A DNA stretch of 13,687 bases, from positions 1 through 13,687 of the forward strand of contig CAYNLW010000030.1 of NCBI GenBank assembly GCA_964398195.1, read 5' to 3'. The notes beneath the pieces were generated by a model, which did not search any database, was not told the origin of the DNA, and saw only the letters and a list, made by a program, of their open reading frames with translations. Positions within the stretch are counted from its first letter, which is position 1; each line of letters opens with the position of its first letter. This DNA comes from RFPI01 sp964398195 (GTDB taxonomy: Bacteria > Pseudomonadota > Gammaproteobacteria > Burkholderiales > Methylophilaceae). The position numbers were made by a program, and so were the translations under genes. This document shows positions 7,468 to 13,686 of the stretch, in pieces.

Positions 7468-8226
7468 TTGCACAAGATTAAAACATTGACCATCGCCATA
7501 TGGCGTATCACGCTTCTACTACTGCATATCCTGCTGGGGCTTAGCCTAGCAGGATTTTGTTTTCCCATCTGCACAAAGGCATTGCGCCAGCGCCTCATCG
7601 TTGGCTGGTCGCAGCGTCTGCTGAATATTCTTAATCTTACCTTTAGCGTTAGCGGCAACCTCGCCATACAGCCCGGACTAGGACTGATGTTGGTCGCCAA
7701 TCATATCTCTTGGCTAGATATTCATTTGATTCATGCGCTATATCCAGCCCGCTTCGTGGCTAAATCCGAAATACAGCGTTGGCCGATTTTTGGTTTCTTA
7801 GCCCAACAAGCCGGCACACTATTTATACGCCGTAGCTCCAATGTGCACGCCGCCAGCATGATGCAAACCGTGGCGACATGCCTAGCCCAAGGCGAGATCT
7901 TATGTTGCTTTCCTGAGGGGACGACTTCAGATGGATTAAGTTTATTGCCGTTTAAAGGCAGTCTGCTGCAAGCGGCGATAGCGGCGAATGTGCCTTGTCA
8001 GCCGGTGGCTTTGCGCTATTTCAATCAAGCGCAACAAGTGGATACCGATTTAGCATTTATTGGCGACACGACGCTGTTGCAAAGTATTTGGCGTATTGCC
8101 AATATCGCTCAGCCCCGCGCGCAATTGATGTTATTACCGCCTATCGCGCCGGCTGGCCATGATAGGCGCGGTTTGACCATCGCCTTGCAACATGCCATCG
8201 CGCAACAATTACATCCGCATAAGTAA
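7468..8226 (+). CDS. PlsC-type 1-acyl-sn-glycerol-3-phosphate acyltransferase
   Basis: The protein has an N-terminal membrane helix (IAIWRITLLLLHILLGL) and the acyltransferase motifs in order. Motif I is NHISWLD, the catalytic H-x4-D. Motif II is GTLFIRR. Motif III is FPEGTTSDG, which binds the glycerol-phosphate. A final CQPVALRY segment corresponds to motif IV. It should transfer an acyl group to lysophosphatidic acid, or to a related lysolipid or lipid-A-like acceptor, at the inner membrane. The start is uncertain: the open frame has no ATG or GTG before the catalytic domain, only TTG codons at 7384 (inside the lipoprotein gene), 7468 and 7486, none with a good Shine-Dalgarno sequence. I chose 7468 because it keeps a basic HKIK stretch before the helix. 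The stop is one base from the convergent apaH stop. Confidence 0.85.
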   Translation: MHKIKTLTIAIWRITLLLLHILLGLSLAGFCFPICTKALRQRLIVGWSQRLLNILNLTFSVSGNLAIQPGLGLMLVANHISWLDIHLIHALYPARFVAKSEIQRWPIFGFLAQQAGTLFIRRSSNVHAASMMQTVATCLAQGEILCCFPEGTTSDGLSLLPFKGSLLQAAIAANVPCQPVALRYFNQAQQVDTDLAFIGDTTLLQSIWRIANIAQPRAQLMLLPPIAPAGHDRRGLTIALQHAIAQQLHPHK

Positions 8227-8227
8227 T

Positions 8228-9058
8228 TTAATGCTTGCTCCAATGCAGCGCCTGATCTGCCGGGTCGCAAGGCACTTGCCACAAACTGCCGTCTTCTAGT
8301 CTATACGCGCTGAGCTGACCGCCCCACAAACAGCCGGTATCCAAAGCAATGGTGTTATGCGAATGTTGATAGCCCAAGGCCGACCAATGACCGAATAAAA
8401 TCACACTGCCCAGCGTTGCCCGTTGCGGCACTTGATACCAAGGCATATAACCAGCAGGGATACGACCAAGCTCGCCTTTAAAAGAAAATTCCATGTGCCC
8501 ATGCTGGTCGCAAATACGCAAGCGCGTAAGCGCATTAGTAATCACCCGCAACCTATCCCAACCGCTGAGCGCATCATGCCAATAGTCGGGTTGATTGCCG
8601 TACATATGGCACAAAAATTCGCCATACTGCTGACCGCGCAAAGCTTGCTCAACCTCGCCCGCCAGCGCCATCACTTGTGGCACATCCCATTGCGGCAAGA
8701 CCCCTGCGTGTACCAATAGATAATTGTCCTCATGGTGCGCCATTTTTTGTTGCCGCAACCAATGCAATAATTCATCGCGGTCAGGCGCTTCCAGCAAGGC
8801 TTGCAGGGTATCGCTGCGGTGCGCTGCAACCACACCATGCGCCACTACCAAGCTATGCAAATCATGATTGCCCAACACTGCCACCACTTGCCTTTGATGT
8901 TGCATCAACCATCGCAACACCTGCACCGAGCTAGGCCCACGATTGATTAAATCACCCACCAACCACAGTCTGTCTTTGGCAGAAAAGGCAATCTTGTCCA
9001 GCAATTGCTGAAACGAGTTAAAACAACCCTGAATATCACCAATCACATAGGTCGCCAA
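8228..9058 (-). CDS. apaH: Symmetrical bis(5'-nucleosyl)-tetraphosphatase ApaH
   Basis: The 276-aa protein carries the calcineurin-like metallophosphatase motifs in the expected order: GDIQGC (7-12), GDLINRGP (36-43), GNHDLHSL (63-70) and a later LLVHAGV segment, plus the C-terminal ALDTGCLWGGQLSAYRL seen in ApaH. It hydrolyses diadenosine tetraphosphate to two ADP and thereby controls stress dinucleotides. The N-terminus MATYVIGDIQGC matches the usual ApaH start only if translation begins at TTG 9058; a strong Shine-Dalgarno sequence GGGAGAG lies 5 bases upstream of it. It follows the cytochrome c gene on the same strand but is separated from it by a terminator, so apaH depends on readthrough or on its own undetected promoter. 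It converges with the acyltransferase gene. Confidence 0.96.
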   Translation of the reverse strand: MATYVIGDIQGCFNSFQQLLDKIAFSAKDRLWLVGDLINRGPSSVQVLRWLMQHQRQVVAVLGNHDLHSLVVAHGVVAAHRSDTLQALLEAPDRDELLHWLRQQKMAHHEDNYLLVHAGVLPQWDVPQVMALAGEVEQALRGQQYGEFLCHMYGNQPDYWHDALSGWDRLRVITNALTRLRICDQHGHMEFSFKGELGRIPAGYMPWYQVPQRATLGSVILFGHWSALGYQHSHNTIALDTGCLWGGQLSAYRLEDGSLWQVPCDPADQALHWSKH

Positions 9059-9063
9059 AGCTT

Positions 9064-9070
9064 CTCTCCC
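9064..9070 (-). promoter_or_regulatory. Ribosome binding site that fixes the apaH TTG start
   Basis: The minus strand reads GGGAGAG, then AAGCT, then TTG at 9058. The strong Shine-Dalgarno match at ideal spacing supports the rare TTG start. The nearby ATG is out of frame with apaH. Confidence 0.8.
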
Positions 9071-9078
9071 GTATCAAT

Positions 9079-9110
9079 AAAAAAGGCGATAACGCCTCAG
9101 CATTATCGCC
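9079..9110 (-). terminator. Rho-independent terminator after the cytochrome c gene
   Basis: A perfect 8-bp stem, GGCGATAA (9085-9092) with TTATCGCC (9103-9110), has a 10-base loop. On the minus strand it is followed by six T residues (complement of A 9079-9084). It lies 23 bases after the cytochrome c stop and directly before the apaH ribosome binding site, so it should limit readthrough into apaH. Confidence 0.85.
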
Positions 9111-9133
9111 CACCTATTGCTCAACTGACTGAA

Positions 9134-9625
9134 CTAGTTGGCTTTAAAACTTGCACCACTTTGATTAGCCATATAAGCCACCGCATTCGCCACCTCACCA
9201 TCGGTCAGCGCCGCATTGCCACCTCGCGCCGGCATAGAGCGTATGCCTTGAATAGCATGTTTGACCAAAGTCTCATAACCCTGAGAAATACGAGGTGCCC
9301 AAGCAGATTTATCGCCTATCTTAGGCGCACCCAGCGCCCCCACCGCGTGACAAGCAGAACAAACCCCTTTCACCACTTCCTCACCCGATTTATCCACATG
9401 CGGCCCAGTTTCCACCGGCGTTAATTCCGCCACCGCCACCGGCGCAATATTCGCCTCCACGCTAGGATCAGGCTGTTTCGGGTCATCTGGCAAATGCTTG
9501 GCTTGAATACTAAACAACATCATCACAATCAGAATAATCACCAATAACGGTGCAAATAAACCACCCAATACAGCTAATACTACTTGCTTGATGGTGGTCT
9601 TAGGGAAATCCTGCTGCTCACTCAT
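9134..9625 (-). CDS. Membrane-anchored class I cytochrome c (cytochrome c5-like)
   Basis: The 163-aa protein has a cytoplasmic N-terminus, one transmembrane helix (about residues 15-41), a Pro/Ala/Glu-rich periplasmic linker and a single C-terminal heme domain. The heme c site is CSACH (89-93) and the likely axial methionine is M131 in RSMPARGG, a cytochrome c5-type arrangement. It should carry electrons at the periplasmic face of the inner membrane; its partners are unknown. The frame is open to a GTG at 9634, but AGGAAG touches that GTG directly. ATG 9625, at proper distance from the same ribosome binding site, is therefore the better start. It has its own terminator and is read away from the tRNA-Arg gene. 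Heme attachment would draw on products such as HemJ encoded nearby. Confidence 0.9.
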   Translation of the reverse strand: MSEQQDFPKTTIKQVVLAVLGGLFAPLLVIILIVMMLFSIQAKHLPDDPKQPDPSVEANIAPVAVAELTPVETGPHVDKSGEEVVKGVCSACHAVGALGAPKIGDKSAWAPRISQGYETLVKHAIQGIRSMPARGGNAALTDGEVANAVAYMANQSGASFKAN

Positions 9626-9731
9626 ATCAATCACTTCCTACTTGGCAAAAACGTTTTAAACAAGTGCGCCATTATACTAAAAAGCCCGCGCGATAAACCA
9701 CAATTAAGCCATTTGGCTTAGAGCAATTTGT

Positions 9732-9737
9732 TATAAT
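9732..9737 (+). promoter_or_regulatory. -10 box of the tRNA-Arg promoter with GC-rich discriminator
   Basis: A perfect TATAAT lies 10 bases before the mature tRNA end and is followed by GCGCCGC. A GC-rich discriminator of this kind is typical of stringently controlled stable-RNA promoters. A TTGGCT resembling a -35 occurs at 9713-9718, but the 13-base spacing is too short for standard sigma70 use, so the -35 is unresolved. Confidence 0.6.
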
Positions 9738-9747
9738 GCGCCGCATC

Positions 9748-9824
9748 GCGCCCGTAGCTCAGTTGGATAGAGTGTTGGTTTCCGAAGCCAAAGGTCGTGG
9801 GTTCGACTCCCGCCGGGCGCGCCA
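9748..9824 (+). tRNA. tRNA-Arg (anticodon CCG)
   Basis: The full cloverleaf can be folded by eye. The acceptor stem is GCGCCCG (9748-9754) with CGGGCGC (9814-9820). The D arm begins GCTC and closes with GAGT. The anticodon stem TTGGT/GCCAA flanks the loop TTCCGAA, with anticodon CCG at 9782-9784. The T arm is GTGGG-TTCGACT-CCCGC, and the discriminator is G9821. CCA is encoded at 9822-9824. It reads CGG arginine codons. Its 3' end is 4 bases from the stop of the convergent glycosylase gene, with no terminator between them. Confidence 0.97.
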
Positions 9825-9828
9825 AGTG

Positions 9829-10464
9829 TCAGCCTTTAGGTACGCGCCATAGATACCATGCGGCGATGCTGCGGTATGGTGACCATGACTGGCCAATCTT
9901 GCTGAGTTGTTGGGGGGTGATGTGGTCTATTTGTTTGAGGCGTTGGAAGCCTGCGCGTACGGCCAGATCATCGACGGGGAGGACATCTAAACGTCCCAAA
10001 TTGAAGATTAGCATCATTTCTACTGTCCAGCGTCCTATGCCACGTAGGCGGGTGAGTTGGGCGATTAATTCGGTGTCGGATAATTGTTCGGCTTGGGTTA
10101 AGTCTGGCACTTGGCCATCTAGTGTGGCTTGTGCGATGCCTTGTATGCTGAGGATTTTATTGGCGGATAGGCCGCACTGGCGTAACTGTTGTGCATCCAC
10201 ATTGAGAAGCTGAGCGGGGCTGGGGAAGCTGTGTTCGAATAGTGCCAACATACGGCCATAAATGGCGTCGGCGGCTTTGCCATGGAGTTGCTGATAAGTG
10301 ACTGCGCGGATTAAGGCTTGATATGGGGCTTGTGGCTTGGGTTGCAGGGTGCAGGCACCGACTTGTTGTAGCAGGCGCTGCCAATCGTGGTCTAGATTGG
10401 CAAGCGTGCTATAGGCTGACGCAAGCTGTGCTTGAAATGCTGCATTGGGCTCAGCGTCAGCCAA
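9829..10464 (-). CDS. AlkA-type DNA-3-methyladenine glycosylase (HhH-GPD family)
   Basis: The 211-aa protein is an alkylation-repair glycosylase of the HhH-GPD superfamily. Its N-terminal half has the YQALIRAVTYQQLHGKAA segment (48-65). The helix-hairpin-helix is LRGIGRWT (140-147), followed by LPVDDLAVRAG with the aspartate pair D165-D166; by comparison with E. coli AlkA, D166 is the expected catalytic residue. It should excise alkylated purines such as 3-methyladenine, starting base-excision repair. It lacks the N-terminal Ada-like extension of E. coli AlkA (282 aa), as is common for the shorter bacterial forms. Translation appears to start at TTG 10464, using AAAGG (10471-10475), which overlaps the stop of the upstream UPF0114 gene. 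This points to coupled translation in a two-gene operon. Confidence 0.9.
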   Translation of the reverse strand: MADAEPNAAFQAQLASAYSTLANLDHDWQRLLQQVGACTLQPKPQAPYQALIRAVTYQQLHGKAADAIYGRMLALFEHSFPSPAQLLNVDAQQLRQCGLSANKILSIQGIAQATLDGQVPDLTQAEQLSDTELIAQLTRLRGIGRWTVEMMLIFNLGRLDVLPVDDLAVRAGFQRLKQIDHITPQQLSKIGQSWSPYRSIAAWYLWRVPKG

Positions 10465-10473
10465 GATAGGCCT

Positions 10474-10998
10474 TTAGTGATGAGTAGATTCCGCTACCTT
10501 GTCCATATAAGCAAACAGAACACCGGTAACGATTAAGATGAAGTGTATGCCGACCATCCACGCCATCGGCTCGCTGCCCAAGTGTTCGATGCCAGGCGAG
10601 GATTGGTGCATGAAGGCTTTGAGCAAATCGATAGCTGAAATCGCCACGATAGAGCCTATCAATTTCAGCTTTAAGCCAGAGTAGCCTACTGTGCCCATCC
10701 ACTCTGGTCTGTCCTCATGATTCTTGACGTCTATCTTAGAAACGAAATTTTCATAGCCGCTAAAAATCACCATAATCAATAAATTAGCCACCAATGTGAT
10801 ATCCACCAAACCTAGGATAGCTAATACCACTTCCTTTTCTGGGGTGACCAGAATATGCAAAATCAGGTGATAAAACTCTTGTAAAAACTTCACCAGCATC
10901 AGCGCCAAACCACCGACCAAGCCGAGATACATAGGCGCAAGCAGCCAGCGACTGCGGAACATTAAGGTTTCTAAAATACTCTCTAGCAATCTAGACAT
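10474..10998 (-). CDS. UPF0114 / YqhA family inner-membrane protein
   Basis: The 174-aa protein matches the UPF0114 (YqhA) family: it opens with a LESILETLMFRSRWLLAPMY segment (residues 5-24) and has a long hydrophobic helix (about 21-44), a second (about 58-80, VDITLVANLLIMVIFSGYE-like, the most conserved part) and two further helices (about 113-128 and 145-165). The family has no established biochemical function; a channel or transporter-like membrane role is often guessed. ATG 10998 has a strong ribosome binding site (AAGGAAA, 7-base spacing). The AlkA-type gene starts 9 bases after its stop, so the pair is probably one transcript, though a functional link is not evident. Confidence 0.88.
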   Translation of the reverse strand: MSRLLESILETLMFRSRWLLAPMYLGLVGGLALMLVKFLQEFYHLILHILVTPEKEVVLAILGLVDITLVANLLIMVIFSGYENFVSKIDVKNHEDRPEWMGTVGYSGLKLKLIGSIVAISAIDLLKAFMHQSSPGIEHLGSEPMAWMVGIHFILIVTGVLFAYMDKVAESTHH

Positions 10999-11090
10999 AT
11001 TGGTTTCCTTGATAAATTTTTTTTAATCATGCGTCAGCATTATTAGCACATAGGGCGCACAATCTTGGGCGCGATGTGTAATATAGCGTC

Positions 11091-11098
11091 ATTATAAT
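11091..11098. promoter_or_regulatory. Palindromic ATTATAAT: overlapping divergent -10 boxes
   Basis: The self-complementary octamer gives TATAAT on both strands (plus 11093-11098, minus 11091-11096). On the minus strand TTAAGT lies exactly 17 bases upstream of its -10, a weak -35, pointing at the UPF0114 gene. On the plus strand no good -35 is present at normal spacing, although the DUF2237 gene starts 54 bases downstream. A shared divergent promoter is plausible but unproven. Confidence 0.4.
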
Positions 11099-11151
11099 CT
11101 GATAAGAAAGGCAACTTAAGCCTGAAAAGCGAAGTTGATCAATATTTATTT

Positions 11152-11535
11152 ATGCAAGCTAACCCGCAATTGAATGTGCTTGGCAAGCCGCTGCAAACCT
11201 GCAGTCTGCAACCGCTCACTGGCTTTACCCGCAACGGGTGCTGTGATGCGATTGATGGCGATCGTGGCCAACATACCGTGTGTGCCGAAGTCACCGAGGC
11301 TTTTTTAGACTTTTCTAAATTGCAAGGCAACGACTTGATTACCCCTAGACCAGAATTTGATTTCCCCGGCTTACGCCCCGGCGACCGCTGGTGCTTGTGC
11401 GCGGCGCGCTGGCAACAGGCTTGTGATGCTGGGCTAGCGCCGCCGGTGGTACTAGAGGCGACTAATCAGCATGCTTTAGCTGTGATTGAGATGGCAGACT
11501 TGTTGTATCACGCCAAGCAAACTACTGCGCCTTGA
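11152..11535 (+). CDS. DUF2237 family protein (function unknown)
   Basis: The 127-aa soluble protein shows the DUF2237 pattern from end to end: NVLGKPLQTC (8-17), TGFTRNGCC (23-31), the HTVCAEVT block (41-48) with FLDFSKLQGNDL, the FPGLRPGDRWCLCAARW block (71-87) and APPVVLEAT (96-104). Seven cysteines (17, 30, 31, 44, 81, 83, 91), several at family-conserved places, suggest metal binding or redox sensitivity, but no biochemical role is known. Asn105 sits where many homologues, from memory, have His. No signal peptide is present, so it is cytoplasmic. The Shine-Dalgarno sequence is weak; ATG 11152 is chosen because it sits just before the conserved region. Its 3' end overlaps the convergent copper-protein gene by 14 bp. 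Confidence 0.88.
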   Translation: MQANPQLNVLGKPLQTCSLQPLTGFTRNGCCDAIDGDRGQHTVCAEVTEAFLDFSKLQGNDLITPRPEFDFPGLRPGDRWCLCAARWQQACDAGLAPPVVLEATNQHALAVIEMADLLYHAKQTTAP

Positions 11536-11851
11536 TCTGAGTAATCAGTAAGTCTTGTTTGTCTTCGATGACAACAAATTTAATTTTGTCGCCCGGCTTA
11601 ATATTGTCCAGCATGGCGCTATCTTTGACTTTAAATGGCATGGTCATGGCGGACATGCCGATATGGGCGATTTCTTCATGTTTAATCACGATGGTATTGC
11701 TTTGCTTGACCACGCGACGCACTTCGCCATTGACCCAAGCTGGCGCTTTGCTATCGGCATGGGCTGGGGCGATTAAGCTGGTTTGAGGGGTGGAGAATAC
11801 TAAGTTGGCGGCGCATAACAGACTGGCGATTAGCAGTAGTTTTTTAAACAT
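11522..11851 (-). CDS. CusF-like periplasmic copper/silver-binding protein
   Basis: The 109-aa precursor has a cleavable-looking signal peptide (residues 1 to about 32, ending APAHA) and a small OB-fold CusF domain (about 38-108). Expected metal ligands are H58, M69 and M71 in KHEEIAHIGMSAMTMPF. At the place of the Cu(I)-stacking tryptophan of E. coli CusF (Trp before Pro-Glu-Met-Thr-Met) this protein has M66, giving a Met-rich site. CusF-type proteins pass Cu(I)/Ag(I) to RND efflux pumps; no cusCBA genes are in this window, so it may act as a stand-alone chaperone. ATG 11851 has a strong ribosome binding site (AAGGAA, 5-base spacing). It overlaps tail-to-tail with the DUF2237 gene. Confidence 0.88.
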   Translation of the reverse strand: MFKKLLLIASLLCAANLVFSTPQTSLIAPAHADSKAPAWVNGEVRRVVKQSNTIVIKHEEIAHIGMSAMTMPFKVKDSAMLDNIKPGDKIKFVVIEDKQDLLITQIKAQ

Positions 11852-11944
11852 AAAGATTCCTTGCAGAGCGAGATAAAACGGGAATCCATTGTAGCCCTAG
11901 TCAGCGCGCGCTTAAAGTGTTTTATGCGCTCGCCGATAGTCTGA

Positions 11945-12601
11945 TTATCTTGCGCTGACGCGGGTTTTTCTAGGCTGGCTAGGCTTTTCCTTGGCAGCCT
12001 TGTCCTGCGCAGAACTGGCTTGGCTGGCCTTGGCCTGATTAGCCTTACCCGATATTTTTTTGCCCTGCTCAGATTCAATCTGTACCGACCCCACAGCCAA
12101 CTCATGTTTAAGCATCTCTACCAGCTTGGCTATTGGCGTCGTCCAGTCGCCCATGCTGGGCTGACGCACCAATTTGGCATTGGGGTACCAAGGGCTATCT
12201 TCGCGCTCTAATAGCCAGCGATAGTCGGGCGAGAATGGCACTAAAATCCACAAAGGCTTGCCCAACGCGCCTGCCAAATGCGCCACACTGGTATCCACGG
12301 TAATGATTAAATCCATACAGCTAATCAGAGCGGCGGTATCGTCAAAATCATTTAATTCATCTTGATGTTGCTGCAGCTGGGGATATTGCAATATGGTGGA
12401 TAAGTCATAAATGCGGTATTCCTTTTGCAGGCTATGCCACTCCACATCTAGCTGCAACAAGGCCTGTAAATCTTGCAAGGGAATACTGCGGTTGGCGTCA
12501 TTGTCGTGTTTGGTAGAGCCAGACCAAACAAAACCAACGCGCATTTTTTCGCGCTTGCCTAGCGAGTTTTGCCATTTCTCTACTTTGCTTGGGTTTTGCA
12601 A
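11945..12601 (-). CDS. C-terminal fragment of the disrupted TPR-glycosyltransferase
   Basis: This is the second half of the GT-B domain in the shifted frame. It begins after the A-run with NPSKVEKW and continues through RVGFVWSGSTKHDND, the DLIITVDTSVAHLAGALGK core and RWLLEREDSPWYP. A basic, Ala/Ser/Gln-rich low-complexity tail of about 45 residues follows. The start shown is only the frame limit (TTG 12601); a real independent start is not apparent. Confidence 0.6.
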   Translation of the reverse strand: MQNPSKVEKWQNSLGKREKMRVGFVWSGSTKHDNDANRSIPLQDLQALLQLDVEWHSLQKEYRIYDLSTILQYPQLQQHQDELNDFDDTAALISCMDLIITVDTSVAHLAGALGKPLWILVPFSPDYRWLLEREDSPWYPNAKLVRQPSMGDWTTPIAKLVEMLKHELAVGSVQIESEQGKKISGKANQAKASQASSAQDKAAKEKPSQPRKTRVSAR

Positions 12602-13001
12602 ATAAATACGGAATAGGCGCAGGTATGGTCTCTACCGAAGTCTTCATGGCATAAGGCAAACTCATCACCGGACAATAGGTATCAAACTGCGGAATCGGGT
12701 CGCCTTTAGAAACCAAGGTGATCTCGCAAGGCAAGGATTTCATCAAGTCATATAAAGGTTGGAATACTTCAAAAATCACATTGGCGCCCTGCTCTTTCAA
12801 CAGCATCACATAGCGGGCAAATTGAATCACATCGCCGTAACCTTGCTCGGCATATACCAAGATGGTTTTGCCGGCCAGCGAATATTCACCACGCCAACCC
12901 GGGAAGGATAGTTGATAGTGCTTATCGCGCAAGCTGGGCTCTTGCAAACGCCATTCGTAAAGCTGCCAGCCTTGTGCATAATCGCCTTGCAGAATCAGCA
13001 A
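12498..13001 (-). CDS. Middle fragment of the disrupted TPR-glycosyltransferase
   Basis: This stretch is in the same frame as the TPR fragment, just after the nonsense codon. It encodes the last half TPR (GDYAQGWQLYEWRL) and the first half of the GT-B domain (AGKTILVYAEQGYGDVIQF). Beyond about 12594 the frame is wrong and the last residues are out-of-frame translation of the downstream segment. Independent translation from TTG 13001 is unlikely. Confidence 0.5.
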   Translation of the reverse strand: MLILQGDYAQGWQLYEWRLQEPSLRDKHYQLSFPGWRGEYSLAGKTILVYAEQGYGDVIQFARYVMLLKEQGANVIFEVFQPLYDLMKSLPCEITLVSKGDPIPQFDTYCPVMSLPYAMKTSVETIPAPIPYLFAKPKQSREMAKLARQARKNARWFCLVWLYQTRQ

Positions 13002-13013
13002 TAAGGATTTATT

Positions 13014-13682
13014 TCAATGGCAACTGATATATTCCGTATTCAGCGTTAAGGCTTGGTTATAGTCTTGCATGGCTAAATCAAACAAGCCCATATCTTTGCG
13101 TAAATTGCCGCGATTATTCAGCGCTTCGTGATAGTCAGGTTTGATTTCAATGGCGCGGTTATAGTCTTCTATGGCCTGCTCTATCTCGCCCAATTTCTTG
13201 AGCCCAATGGCGCGATAGTTATAGGCCTCGGCATAATTTGGATTCATCACTATCATCTTGCTTAAAGCAAAGACCGATTCCTCAAATCTGCCCAAGGCTT
13301 TTAATACATTGCCGCGATTTAAATAGGCTTCCAGAAAATCGACTTTACGCAGCACTGCTTCGTCATAGCTTGCCAAGGCTTCTTCATGGCGCCCCAACTG
13401 TTCCAGCGCCACGCCGCGATTAAAGAATAAATACGGATTGCTGGTATCTAAAGCCATGGCTAATTCGTAAGACTCCAAGGCCATATCAAAACGATGTACA
13501 CCGGCGAACGCTACCCCACGATTGAACATACTGTGTGCGTCTTTGGCTTGCAAATTGATGGCCATATCGAAATCACGAATGGCTTCATAATGTTGCTGAC
13601 GTTCCAGTTGCAAATTGCCGCGCTCACGGAAAGTGAACTGAGTTAATTTTTTGAACCAGTTGTTGAGAGAGGATAGACTCAT
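13014..13682 (-). CDS. N-terminal TPR fragment of the disrupted glycosyltransferase
   Basis: This frame (222 residues from ATG 13682) contains six TPR units at about 17-220, each 34 residues long with the small/large residue pattern of TPR helices A and B. It ends at the premature TGA 13014-13016. It could be made as a soluble TPR-only protein if transcribed. A TTG at 13685 also opens the frame, but ATG 13682 is the normal start. Confidence 0.75.
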   Translation of the reverse strand: MSLSSLNNWFKKLTQFTFRERGNLQLERQQHYEAIRDFDMAINLQAKDAHSMFNRGVAFAGVHRFDMALESYELAMALDTSNPYLFFNRGVALEQLGRHEEALASYDEAVLRKVDFLEAYLNRGNVLKALGRFEESVFALSKMIVMNPNYAEAYNYRAIGLKKLGEIEQAIEDYNRAIEIKPDYHEALNNRGNLRKDMGLFDLAMQDYNQALTLNTEYISCH

Positions 13683-13686
13683 CAAT
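13634..13686 (-). repeat. Right arm of 53-bp terminal inverted repeat
   Basis: This is the reverse complement of bases 1-53. Here the sequence is in its natural setting: it holds the last bases before, and the first 16 codons of, the TPR-glycosyltransferase gene, and reads on in frame into the first TPR. Only one base (13687) lies outside it. Confidence 0.95.

Larger units (their letters stand above)
11945..13682 (-). pseudogene. TPR-repeat glycosyltransferase, disrupted by a nonsense codon and a frameshift
   Basis: Joining three pieces gives a protein of about 578 residues. It has a short leader, six perfect 34-residue TPRs (NRG, AIxDYxxAI pattern), a degenerate seventh repeat, and a C-terminal GT-B-like domain. 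That domain shows VYAEQGYGDVIQFARY, VGFVWSGS and the conserved VDTSVAHLAGALGKPLW with PDYRWLLEREDSPWYP, followed by a Lys/Ala/Ser-rich tail. Relatives are TPR-containing glycosyltransferases often found near large surface proteins. Lesion 1 is TGA at 13014-13016, in frame, where the family has Trp (CHWNKSLLL-like). Lesion 2 is an extra base in the A-run complementary to 12594-12597; deleting one A turns FAKPKQ into FANPSKVEKW and restores the frame. Upstream sequence is lost at the window end. True decay, a second decaying copy or sequencing error are all possible. Confidence 0.82.

Noticed and set aside
7329..7700. 123-codon minus-strand frame over the acyltransferase start
   Set aside because: It overlaps two well-supported plus-strand genes and has no domain features.
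9005..9424. 139-codon plus-strand frame spanning apaH start and cytochrome c
   Set aside because: It is antisense to two clear genes and runs across a terminator; the composition is rich in His/Arg/Thr, as expected of a shadow frame.
9797..10213. 138-codon plus-strand frame starting inside the tRNA
   Set aside because: It begins within tRNA-Arg and is antisense to the glycosylase gene.
12590..12601. Programmed ribosomal frameshift at the A-run
   Set aside because: The run is only four A with no classic slippery heptamer or stimulatory element, and the same gene already has a nonsense codon upstream.
13014..13016. TGA read as tryptophan (recoding) in the TPR gene
   Set aside because: A +1 frameshift in the same gene points to decay or error, and TGA is used as an ordinary stop elsewhere (for example the glycosylase gene at 9829-9831).
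13014..13640. The repeated 34-codon units as a DNA repeat or CRISPR-like array
   Set aside because: The period is 102 bases with degenerate DNA; it is explained by protein TPR units.
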